12,231 bases of DNA. It comes from Anaerolineaceae bacterium (lineage in GTDB: Bacteria > Chloroflexota > Anaerolineae > JAAYZQ01). A program made the position numbers and the translations under genes. Under the pieces are notes generated by a model. The model was not told the origin of the DNA. It did no database searches and saw only the letters and a list, made by a program, of their open reading frames with translations. Below, in pieces: positions 6,229 to 12,231 of the stretch; positions within the stretch are counted from its first letter, which is position 1; each line of letters opens with the position of its first letter. The stretch spans positions 1 through 12,231 of the forward strand of contig JAAYZQ010000547.1 of assembly GCA_012514775.1 (NCBI GenBank). Direction: 5' to 3'.

Positions 6229-7407
6229 GTGAAGGAATACAACACGCGGGCGATTCACGTGGGGGTGAACGCCCATTTGTTGTCCATGGCCGCAAACTAT
6301 CGAAGCGCGGGCATCAACTGGTACATCCAGAACCTGCTCCAGCACTTGCCCGGCGCCGATCCCGGGTTCCGTTACACGGTCTTTGCCGGCGAACGTGCAT
6401 ACCCGGGAGCGGCCGGGCTTGCCCTGTCATTCACCCGCCTGCCGACGCACCGGCCGGCGGTGCGCTTTGTGTGGGAACAGGCTGTTCAGCCGTGGGCCTT
6501 GTGGCGAGAGGACATCGACCTGCTGCACTGCCCGGCCCTGGTGGGCCCCATGCTGGGAGGCCGGCCGTTCGTGGTGACCGTCCACGACTTGAGCTACCAC
6601 CACTATCCGGACGCGTTCCGCCCTGCCAACCGGAGCTATCTGCGGTTCCTGGGAGAGCGATCGGTCCGGCGGGCCCGCCGTGTCATCGCCGTTTCGCAGA
6701 GCACCAAGGACGACCTGATCGAGCACTATGGCCTGCCCGCGGGCCGCGTGGACGTGGTCCATCACGGCGTGGACGAGGCCTTTCGCCCGCTGCCGGCGGA
6801 CGAAATGGCCGCCTTTTGCGCGCGGCAGGGCACCCCGCAGCGATTCCTGCTCTTTGTCGGGACACTGGAGCCGCGCAAGAACGTCGTCCGCCTGGTGGAA
6901 GCCTACGCGCGCCTGCCCCGGAGCTGCCCGCCCCTGGTGCTGGTGGGGGGCAAGGGCTGGCTCTACGACGAGGTCTTTCGCCGGGTGGAGGAGCTGGGGC
7001 TGGAGGGCAGGGTGCGCCCGGCCGGCTACGTGCCCGCCGAGGATCTGCCCTGCTGGTACAACGCCGCCGAAGCCCTGGTCTATCCCTCCCTGTACGAAGG
7101 CTTTGGGCTTCCACCCCTGGAAGCCATGGCGTGTGGCACGCCGGTCATCTCTTCCACTGCCTCGTCGCTGCCCGAAGTGGTGGGCGACGCCGGGCTGCTG
7201 GTCGATCCCGAAGACGTGGACGCCCTGGCCGCGGCCATGGATCGGGTGCTGGCCGATGCCGGCCTGAGGGAGCGCATGCGGGCCGCGGGCCTGGAGAGGG
7301 CGCGACGCTTCACGTGGGAAGGTGCGGCCCGCAAGACGGCGGACATCTACCGCCGCGCGCTGGGGCGACAAGGGGCTGCCGCCGGAGGAGGGACGGAGGG
7401 TGTTTGA
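6229..7407 (+). CDS. GT4-family glycosyltransferase
   Basis: This is a retaining GT-B glycosyltransferase of family GT4, about 392 residues. The N-terminal acceptor domain opens with GVNAHLLS and [10 protein letters not shown]. The C-terminal donor domain has EPRKN (214-218), the glycine-rich GKGW segment and the EX7E motif (Glu290 to Glu298 in EGFGLPPLE), which binds a nucleotide-sugar. No membrane span is seen; it likely works at the inner face of the membrane, adding a sugar to a lipid-linked acceptor. The gene immediately downstream, a polyprenyl-phosphate sugar phosphotransferase, supports this. The start is uncertain. I chose GTG 6229 because it lies 7 nt after TATAAT, consistent with a leaderless mRNA; GTG 6259 would give the more typical family N-terminus, and ATG 6220 and TTG 6187 lie at or before the promoter. 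Confidence 0.9.
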   Translation: MKEYNTRAIHVGVNAHLLSMAANYRSAGINWYIQNLLQHLPGADPGFRYTVFAGERAYPGAAGLALSFTRLPTHRPAVRFVWEQAVQPWALWREDIDLLHCPALVGPMLGGRPFVVTVHDLSYHHYPDAFRPANRSYLRFLGERSVRRARRVIAVSQSTKDDLIEHYGLPAGRVDVVHHGVDEAFRPLPADEMAAFCARQGTPQRFLLFVGTLEPRKNVVRLVEAYARLPRSCPPLVLVGGKGWLYDEVFRRVEELGLEGRVRPAGYVPAEDLPCWYNAAEALVYPSLYEGFGLPPLEAMACGTPVISSTASSLPEVVGDAGLLVDPEDVDALAAAMDRVLADAGLRERMRAAGLERARRFTWEGAARKTADIYRRALGRQGAAAGGGTEGV

Positions 7408-8830
7408 GCGCTATCGCAGGCTGATGTCTCTGGCCGTCGCCGCCACGGACGTGCTGCTCATCAACCTCGCCTTTGCCGTGGCCTACTGGCTGCGCTACGA
7501 CCTGCAGTGGTTCGCAGCCGTCGACGCGGCGTTCTACGTCCCCTACCGCTCGTTCATCCCCGTCAGCCTGGCCCTGACCATCCTGCTGCTGGGCATCTAC
7601 CGCCTCAGCGGGGTCTATCACCTGCACCGGGGCGCTTCCTGGTTCGACGAGGCCTACCAGGTCCTGACCAGCACGGCCACGGGCATCATCCTGACCGTGT
7701 TTGTCATCGTGTTTTTCTTCCGGCCCTTTCTCTACTCGCGCCTCATCTTTTTCTACGCCGGGGTGCTCATCACCCTGTTCCTGGGCCTGAGCCGCATCGT
7801 CCAGCGCATCGTGCGCAGCCACCTGCGGCGCAAGGGGCTGGGCGTGGACCGGCTGCTCATCGTGGGCGCCGGCGAGATCGGGCGAACGGTGATGCGCAAC
7901 ATCGTGGCCCATCCAGGCCTGGGCTACCACATCGTCGGCTTTGTGGACGACGACCCGGAGAAGGGCAACACCGACATCGGGCGCTTCAAGGCGCTGGGCA
8001 GCACGACCAACATCGCGCGCCTGGTAAAAGAGTCGGCCATCGACGAGGTGATTATCACCCTGCCCTGGATGTACCACCGCAAGATCGTGAGCATCATTGC
8101 CCAGTGCGAGCGGGAAAAGGTGCGCGTGCGCATCGTGCCCGACATCTTCCAGATGACCCTCAGCAACCTGGACGTCGAGGACCTGGGTGGGGTGCCCATG
8201 ATCGGTGTCAAGGACATCTCGATCGGCCGCGGCGAGCTGCTCATCAAGCGCACCGTGGACGTCCTGGTCTCGCTCATCGGCCTGATCCTTCTCTTTCCCC
8301 TCTTTTTGCTCATTGCCCTGGCCATCCGCCTCGATTCGCCGGGACCCGTCTTTTTCACCCAGATCCGCGTGGGCAAGGGGCAGCACCTCTTTACCTGCTA
8401 CAAGTTCCGTTCCATGCACCACGGGGCCGACGAGGAAAAGGAAGCGCTCCAGGACCAGAACGAGGCCGACGGTGCGTTCTTCAAGATCCGGAACGACCCG
8501 CGGATCACGCGGGTGGGGCGCTTTATCCGGCGGACGAGCCTGGACGAGCTGCCGCAACTGCTGAACGTCCTCATGGGCCACATGAGCATGGTCGGCCCGC
8601 GGCCGGCGCCCCCCGCCGAGGTGCAGCGCTACCTGCCGTGGCACAAGCGCCGCCTGGAGGTCGCCCCGGGACTCACCGGCCTGTGGCAGGTGTCGGGCCG
8701 CAGCGAGCTGACCTTTGACGAGATGGTGCTGCTGGACCTGTACTACATCGAGAACTGGTCGCCCCTGCTGGATCTGCAGATCATGCTTCGCACGGTGCCG
8801 AAACTGATCACCGGCGAGGGCGCCTACTAA
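7400..8830 (+). CDS. Polyprenyl-phosphate sugar phosphotransferase for exopolysaccharide (WbaP/WcaJ-like)
   Basis: This 476-residue membrane protein starts polysaccharide repeat units by moving a sugar-1-phosphate from a nucleotide-sugar to undecaprenyl phosphate. Four hydrophobic helices (about 8-30, 52-66, 88-107, 114-131) are followed by a Rossmann-like domain (GAGEIG at 156-161). A re-entrant helix (about 287-309) leads into the catalytic bacterial sugar transferase domain. Hallmarks there are [15 protein letters not shown], the catalytic Asp382-Glu383 in LDELPQL, VGPRP and [12 protein letters not shown]. The first sugar (glucose, galactose or other) cannot be read from the sequence. The GTG at 7400 overlaps the end of the GT4 gene by 8 nt and follows GGAGGAG at 7384-7390; the frame is open further upstream but without a better start. 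Polymerase and flippase genes are not in the window. Confidence 0.93.
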   Translation: MFERYRRLMSLAVAATDVLLINLAFAVAYWLRYDLQWFAAVDAAFYVPYRSFIPVSLALTILLLGIYRLSGVYHLHRGASWFDEAYQVLTSTATGIILTVFVIVFFFRPFLYSRLIFFYAGVLITLFLGLSRIVQRIVRSHLRRKGLGVDRLLIVGAGEIGRTVMRNIVAHPGLGYHIVGFVDDDPEKGNTDIGRFKALGSTTNIARLVKESAIDEVIITLPWMYHRKIVSIIAQCEREKVRVRIVPDIFQMTLSNLDVEDLGGVPMIGVKDISIGRGELLIKRTVDVLVSLIGLILLFPLFLLIALAIRLDSPGPVFFTQIRVGKGQHLFTCYKFRSMHHGADEEKEALQDQNEADGAFFKIRNDPRITRVGRFIRRTSLDELPQLLNVLMGHMSMVGPRPAPPAEVQRYLPWHKRRLEVAPGLTGLWQVSGRSELTFDEMVLLDLYYIENWSPLLDLQIMLRTVPKLITGEGAY

Positions 8831-8851
8831 TCGCCGGACAGGAGGTGCGAC

Positions 8852-9181
8852 GTGTGGCGATGTAGTGTGTGTGGATACGTGTGGGACGGCGAGGAGCCGC
8901 CCGAGGCCTGTCCCAAGTGCGAGGCCACGACGGCCAGGTTCGCGGCCCTGGACGACAAGGCCGCCGACATCGTGGACCGCTCCCGCTTCACGAACCACCT
9001 GCTCATCCAGCTCTTTGCCGTGCTGGAGCAGGTGATGGAGATTGCGGAGGACGGGATCGACGACAACCTCGACCCGGGCTGTGTCCAGATCTGGGAGCGA
9101 GCGCTGGAGCAGGCCGAGGTCTTGCAGCAGTCCATCAAGGCCGAGCTTCAGGGGCACGTGGCCAAGGGCAAGTGGGGCTAG
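8852..9181 (+). CDS. Rubredoxin-domain protein with C-terminal helical region
   Basis: This is a 109-residue protein. The first 30 residues form a rubredoxin/rubrerythrin-type iron-binding knuckle: Cys4 and Cys7 in CSVCGYVWDG, Cys20 and Cys23 in ACPKC, with the EEPPE spacing typical of the rubrerythrin C-terminal domain. The remaining part (about 38-105) is predicted helical and hydrophobic on one face (LLIQLFAVLEQVMEIAE). It does not show the ExxH pairs of a full rubrerythrin di-iron domain, so this is not a complete rubrerythrin. A redox or electron-transfer role is likely; the partner is unknown. The GTG at 8852 follows a strong GGAGGTG at 8841-8847. It begins 21 nt after the sugar transferase gene and is probably co-transcribed with it, though no functional link to polysaccharide synthesis is evident. 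Confidence 0.85.
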   Translation: MWRCSVCGYVWDGEEPPEACPKCEATTARFAALDDKAADIVDRSRFTNHLLIQLFAVLEQVMEIAEDGIDDNLDPGCVQIWERALEQAEVLQQSIKAELQGHVAKGKWG

Positions 9182-9203
9182 CGACAGCCCCGCCCTGCTA
9201 GCC
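9174..9203. terminator. Convergent-end inverted repeats containing both stop codons
   Basis: The 16-nt gap between the rubredoxin-domain gene and recF is spanned by two alternative stems: GGGGCT (9174-9179) with AGCCCC (9186-9191), and GGCTAGC (9176-9182) with GCTAGCC (9197-9203). The TAG stops of both convergent genes lie in the second pair. No T-tract is present, so this is at most a weak bidirectional terminator. Confidence 0.35.
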
Positions 9204-10346
9204 TTCCAGGGCGCTCAGGCGCCCCCCGCTGACCAGCCACACGTTGCAGCGCTCCACAAAGGCATCGGGCAGGACGTGGAGGTCCGTGGTGGTGATGATG
9301 GACTGCTGCGGCCCGTCGTCCAGGACCCGCAGCAAGAAGCTGCGACGGTGGGCGTCCAGCTCGGACAGCACGTCGTCCAGCAGCAGGACCGGGCGCTCGC
9401 CCGTGGCCCGGGACATGAGGGCCACCTCGGCCAGCTTGAGGGCCAGGGCCGTGGTGCGCTGCTGCCCCCGAGAGGCATAGGTCCCGGCGTTTACCCCGTC
9501 GATGAGAAAGGCCATGTCGTCGCGGTGCGGGCCCACCAGCGTGACGCCCGCCGCTATCTCGCGGGTGCGCAGCGAGCGAAGCTGGGCCACAAAGGCCTGG
9601 GCCACCGTCTCCCCGTTCTCCAGGTCCAGGCTGGGCAGATAGTCGAGGCGCAGGCGTTCGGCGCCGTCCGTCAGCTCGGCGTGGACCTCGCGGACCAACT
9701 CGTCCAGGTCGCCAAGGCACTCGCGGCGGCGAGCCACCAGGAGAGCGCCATGCTCCACCAACTGCTCGTCCCAGAAGGCCAGTTGCCCCACCTCGCCGCC
9801 CCTCTCCCGCAGGTCGCGCAGCAGGGCGTTGCGCTGGGTCAGGATCTGATTGTAGCGCGACAGGGCGCGGCAGTAGCCCGGGTCGATCTGGCACAGGGTG
9901 GCGTCCAGGTAGTGCCTGCGGCCCGACGGGGGCCCGGAGACGAGGGCAATGTCCTCGGGCAAGAAGAGGACGACGTTGAGGTGGCCCAGCAGGTCCATGG
10001 CGCGGTGGGGCACGCCGTTGAGGCGGATCTGCTTGCGGTAGCGGCCCTCGGCTTCCCCCTGTTGGGTGAGGGTGATCTCGATGGTCAGGTCGCCGCCGGC
10101 GCGGGAGACCTTGCCCACGAGGCGGGTGAAGGGCAGGGGCTCGGACTCGGGCGTCAGCCAGTTGACGACCTCGCGGTCGGTGCCGGCGTGGGGCGAGCGG
10201 CTGGTGGCCAGGTAGTAGACCGCCTCCAGGAGATTGGTCTTGCCCTGGGCATTGTCGCCCAGGAGCACGGTCACGCCGGCAGGCAGGTCCAGGACCAGCC
10301 GCACATAGTTGCGAAAGTTGAACAGCGAGAGCTGGGTCAGGCGCAT
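9198..10346 (-). CDS. recF: RecF DNA repair/replication ATPase
   Basis: This 382-residue protein is RecF, an SMC-like ATPase that with RecO and RecR loads RecA onto gapped single-stranded DNA. The N-terminus is typical (MRLTQLSLFNFRNY). Walker A is GDNAQGKT (30-37), the ABC signature is SRGQQRT starting at Ser292, and Walker B is LLLDDVLSELD with Asp324-Asp325 and the D-loop to Asp331. The length is normal for RecF. It acts in the cytoplasm at stalled forks. recF often lies beside dnaA, dnaN or gyrB; here it stands alone, convergent with the polysaccharide run. The ATG at 10346 was chosen because it gives the family N-terminus. The 13 extra in-frame residues upstream would overlap the promoter. 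Only six bases separate TATAAT from this ATG, so the mRNA is probably leaderless. Confidence 0.96.
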   Translation of the reverse strand: MRLTQLSLFNFRNYVRLVLDLPAGVTVLLGDNAQGKTNLLEAVYYLATSRSPHAGTDREVVNWLTPESEPLPFTRLVGKVSRAGGDLTIEITLTQQGEAEGRYRKQIRLNGVPHRAMDLLGHLNVVLFLPEDIALVSGPPSGRRHYLDATLCQIDPGYCRALSRYNQILTQRNALLRDLRERGGEVGQLAFWDEQLVEHGALLVARRRECLGDLDELVREVHAELTDGAERLRLDYLPSLDLENGETVAQAFVAQLRSLRTREIAAGVTLVGPHRDDMAFLIDGVNAGTYASRGQQRTTALALKLAEVALMSRATGERPVLLLDDVLSELDAHRRSFLLRVLDDGPQQSIITTTDLHVLPDAFVERCNVWLVSGGRLSALEG

Positions 10347-10352
10347 GGGCCG

Positions 10353-10380
10353 ATTATAACACACGTTGGGGGCGACGCAA
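10353..10380 (-). promoter_or_regulatory. recF promoter, probably giving a leaderless mRNA
   Basis: Read on the minus strand: TTGCGT (10380-10375), a 16-nt spacer and a perfect TATAAT (10358-10353) preceded by TGT. The start codon of recF begins 7 nt after the -10, the usual distance to a transcription start. No ribosome-binding site fits in between. Confidence 0.62.
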
Positions 10381-10385
10381 AGCAA

Positions 10386-10556
10386 CCGCCGTTTCCTCGC
10401 CCGGCGGAAACACCGGCACCACCGTAACCTTTTGGCCGCTCTTGCCGTCTAGGTAGTAGGGCGCAGCACCGGCGGGTGCCGGCCGGCGGCGGCGATGGAC
10501 CCCGGTTCTCTCCGCCGCCTCGGGGGAAGGCCGGCACCTGTCGGGCGCGGTCCACG
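10386..10556. other. Structured gene-less interval, candidate non-coding RNA or switch
   Basis: I find no gene here that looks coding on either strand. The segment is rich in exact inverted repeats. An outer 10-bp stem pairs 10475-10484 (GGTGCCGGCC) with 10529-10538. Inside it an 8-bp stem pairs 10485-10492 with 10512-10519. The loop bases TGGACC (10496-10501) can pair with GGTCCA (10549-10554) beyond the outer stem, which would form a pseudoknot. A second copy of CCGGCACC at 10413-10420 competes for 10475-10482, and a small hairpin (10466-10470 with 10475-10479) also competes. A 13-bp terminator hairpin follows at 10559. The orientation is unresolved: the repeats are symmetrical and I see no clear dedicated promoter. 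A decayed gene or a dispersed repeat is an alternative. Confidence 0.4.
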
Positions 10557-10558
10557 AA

Positions 10559-10588
10559 AAAGAGGGCGCGGTTCGCCGCGCCCTCTTT
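10559..10588. terminator. Strong hairpin terminator, possibly bidirectional
   Basis: Bases 10559-10571 and 10576-10588 form a perfect 13-bp stem around a TTCG loop (CGAA on the other strand). On the minus strand the stem runs into five Ts before CG; on the plus strand the stem ends in TTT followed by CGTT. It therefore resembles an intrinsic terminator, better on the minus strand. It lies between two divergent genes, so it ends the transcript of neither. It may insulate them or end an unseen RNA. Confidence 0.65.
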
Positions 10589-10620
10589 CGTTGCTGCTTT
10601 GATAACCCCTCCCATACCAC

Positions 10621-10649
10621 TTGTTCTGTGCCGTAGACAGTGCTATAAT
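10621..10649 (+). promoter_or_regulatory. Promoter for the GT39-like membrane protein gene
   Basis: TTGTTC (10621-10626), a 17-nt spacer and a perfect TATAAT (10644-10649), with TGC before it (extended -10). The predicted start is near 10656, giving a leader of about 45-67 nt depending on the start codon used. Confidence 0.62.
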
Positions 10650-10722
10650 TCATCACTGGAGAAGCAGCGCCGGGAAAGTCAGGATTATCGTCGAGGAGTT
10701 CGTGCGTGCTCAGAGCAACGAA

Positions 10723-12231
10723 ATGGCTCGAGTGTTGACAAAAAAGATCGAATGGGTCGCCTTGCTCCTCCTCCTGCTGGCTTCGTGGGCGTTGCGGCTA
10801 CAGCTTCTCGCCGCCCAGGATATCTGGTGGGATGAGGCGCGCAATATCGAGGTTGCAATCAGGCCTCTCTCCCAGATTGCCGGCGCGCCGGAGCTGGACA
10901 TTCACCCCCCGCTCTACTTTTACAGCCTGCACCTGTGGACGCGGCTCATGGGCAGCAGCGCCTTTGCCAGCCGCCTGTTTAGCGCCTGGTGTGGCGTGCT
11001 GGCTGCTGCTTTGAGCTACCGCCTGGCTCGCAGCCTCGCCCCTTCCCGGCCCGGACGGTGGGCCGGCCTGCTGGCCCTGGTCCTGGCGGCGGTTTCGCCC
11101 TATGCCCTGGCCGAAGCGCAGGAAACGCGCATGTATACCTTTTCCTGGGTGTTGCTGTCGGCCGCCGCGCTGGCCCTGTTGCGGGCCACCCGCCCGGCAA
11201 CCAGGCGTGCGTGGCCGTGGTGGCTAGCCTTTGCGCTGTTTGCCGCGGCCGGCCTGCTCACGCACTATAGCACGGTCTTGATCCTGGCAGCATGGGGCTT
11301 GTGGCTGCTGGCCTGGGCCCTGCGTGGCCCGGAGCGCACCGTTCGTCTGCGCACCCTGGCACTGGTTGGACTGGCCACGTTTGTCCTCTGTCTACCCGCA
11401 TTGCCCATCGCCCTGCGCCAGATCGCCATCTATCACAACCCCAACCTGAACCTGCCTGATCTGCCGAGCTATCTGGCCCAGCTCTACCACGCCTTTGCCC
11501 TGGGCGAGCACGTACCCGCAAGCGCCCTGTCCGTGGGACGCTGGCTGTGGCTGCTCGTGCCCCTGGGCGGTGCTGTCCTGGCCCTGCGAGAGCCACGCAA
11601 GCGCCACACCCTGGGGCTGTTGGCCTTGTGGCTCTTTGGCGGGCTGGCGCTGTACTATGTCATTCTGACCCGCCGCTCTGCATTCAACCCGCGCTACATC
11701 AGCTTTGTGCTGCCCGCCGTGTGGGCTTTGGCGGGCTGGGGGCTGACCGGCTGGAGGCGCCTGTTCCGACCTCTTCCCTGGATCCTGGCTGCCGGTCTCG
11801 TGGCGGTAGCAATTCCCTCCCTGCGGGCCGACCTTACCGACCCTCAATATTTCCACGCCGACATCCGTGGGGTGAGTACCTGGCTGCGGGACCATGCCAC
11901 CACCGACGACGTCATCCTGGTTGACCAGAGGTATCCGTTCGGGTTCTATTGGACTCGCTGGAACAACGAATCGAACGGGTTTCCCCCTGCCGAACCGGCC
12001 CACGAACCGCCGGCCCAGTATCTCTTTGTGGACGTCAATCAAGTGGACGAGCGTCTTACGGAGCTGGCGGCTGATGCCCGGACCGTCTACTGGGTGACGT
12101 GGTTCGAGTCGGACATGGATCCACGCGGGGCGGTGCCGGCTCTGCTGGACGCACACGGCCAGCAAATGGGGGAGCAAGGTTTTCGCGGCTACACGGTCCG
12201 TTGGTGGCAGCTTCAGCCGCCCACCCGCTTC
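10723..12231 (+). CDS. GT39-like membrane glycosyltransferase, 3' end beyond window
   Basis: The reading frame is open for 503 codons to the right edge with no stop, so the protein is partial. It resembles the GT39/ArnT/PMT superfamily of polyprenyl-phosphate-sugar-dependent transferases. After a first membrane helix (about 11-30) comes the external acidic motif WWDEA (Asp37-Glu38), then DIHPPLYF (59-66) and a segment with AQETRMYTF. About ten hydrophobic helices follow, and a soluble domain occupies the last 110 or so residues. Such enzymes work on the outer membrane face, transferring a sugar to lipid, polysaccharide or protein; the acceptor is unknown. The start is uncertain: ATG 10723 has no ribosome-binding site, while in-frame GTG 10702 lies just 3 nt after AGGAG (10694-10698). 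Codon use is visibly less GC-biased than in the neighbouring genes. Confidence 0.88.
   Translation, partial: MARVLTKKIEWVALLLLLLASWALRLQLLAAQDIWWDEARNIEVAIRPLSQIAGAPELDIHPPLYFYSLHLWTRLMGSSAFASRLFSAWCGVLAAALSYRLARSLAPSRPGRWAGLLALVLAAVSPYALAEAQETRMYTFSWVLLSAAALALLRATRPATRRAWPWWLAFALFAAAGLLTHYSTVLILAAWGLWLLAWALRGPERTVRLRTLALVGLATFVLCLPALPIALRQIAIYHNPNLNLPDLPSYLAQLYHAFALGEHVPASALSVGRWLWLLVPLGGAVLALREPRKRHTLGLLALWLFGGLALYYVILTRRSAFNPRYISFVLPAVWALAGWGLTGWRRLFRPLPWILAAGLVAVAIPSLRADLTDPQYFHADIRGVSTWLRDHATTDDVILVDQRYPFGFYWTRWNNESNGFPPAEPAHEPPAQYLFVDVNQVDERLTELAADARTVYWVTWFESDMDPRGAVPALLDAHGQQMGEQGFRGYTVRWWQLQPPTRF

Noticed and set aside
4762..6345. A 527-codon minus-strand frame opposite the methyltransferase
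   Set aside because: It is shadow of a well-supported plus-strand gene and crosses the GT4 promoter; no family features.
7310..9157. A 615-codon open frame on the minus strand
   Set aside because: It lies opposite the sugar transferase and rubredoxin-domain genes, is His/Gln/Asp-rich and shows no domain. The plus-strand genes have clear motifs and start signals.
10441..10590. Possible RNase P, SRP, 6S or tmRNA gene
   Set aside because: I looked for the conserved cores of these RNAs on both strands and found none. The structure is reported only as an unassigned candidate.
10354..10656. A 100-codon minus-strand frame in the recF/GT39 interval
   Set aside because: Only the last 30 or so residues look vaguely protein-like. 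The frame contains the terminator hairpin, starts within the opposite promoter and has no ribosome-binding site; a decayed gene cannot be excluded.
10476..10835. A plus-strand frame beginning in the structured interval and entering the GT39 gene
   Set aside because: It overlaps the real gene in another frame, passes through the terminator and promoter, and has a low-complexity translation.

Overview
The window is GC-rich, close-packed bacterial DNA. The gene set, codon use and several protein styles (a DUF5946-like protein, an actinomycete/Chloroflexota-style undecaprenyl-phosphate sugar transferase, a PhnP-like hydrolase, a GT39 membrane protein) suggest a Chloroflexota (Anaerolineae-like) chromosome. 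This assignment is an inference from style, not from a marker gene. No rRNA, tRNA, CRISPR array, phage gene or insertion sequence is visible.

Layout from left to right. Bases 1-245 hold no convincing gene. Two short monocistronic plus-strand genes follow: a DUF5946-like cysteine/histidine protein (315-779) and a 73-residue single-span membrane protein (963-1184), each with its own promoter. A perfect 13-bp inverted repeat then separates them from a run starting at 1349: a NIF3-family metal protein, a PhnP-like metallo-beta-lactamase-fold protein, an M20 metallopeptidase, a PIG-L/LmbE-type deacetylase and a TRAM-domain RNA methyltransferase of the RlmD/TrmA type. The last four are nearly contiguous (5-nt gap, then ATGA and GTGA overlaps) and probably translationally coupled. 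A second run (6229-9181) has its own strong promoter. It encodes a GT4 glycosyltransferase, a polyprenyl-phosphate sugar phosphotransferase that starts inside the end of the previous gene, and a small rubredoxin-domain protein. The first two fit extracellular polysaccharide assembly. RecF lies convergent to this run on the minus strand (9198-10346). A gene-less 376-nt interval with strong secondary structure separates RecF from a GT39-like membrane glycosyltransferase that runs off the right end.

The housekeeping content is ordinary. Four things stand out. (1) The RlmD-like enzyme lacks both the cysteine nucleophile and the glutamate base of its family but keeps the Fe-S cysteines and the SAM fold. 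(2) The PhnP-like protein has Ala in place of the metal-binding Asp of HxHxDH. (3) The recF/GT39 interval can form alternative stems, a possible pseudoknot and a 13-bp terminator hairpin that serves no visible gene. (4) All six promoters I can place have a TGn extended -10, and two of them sit so close to the start codon that leaderless mRNAs are expected. I did not find a clear new defence, mobile or biosynthetic system.
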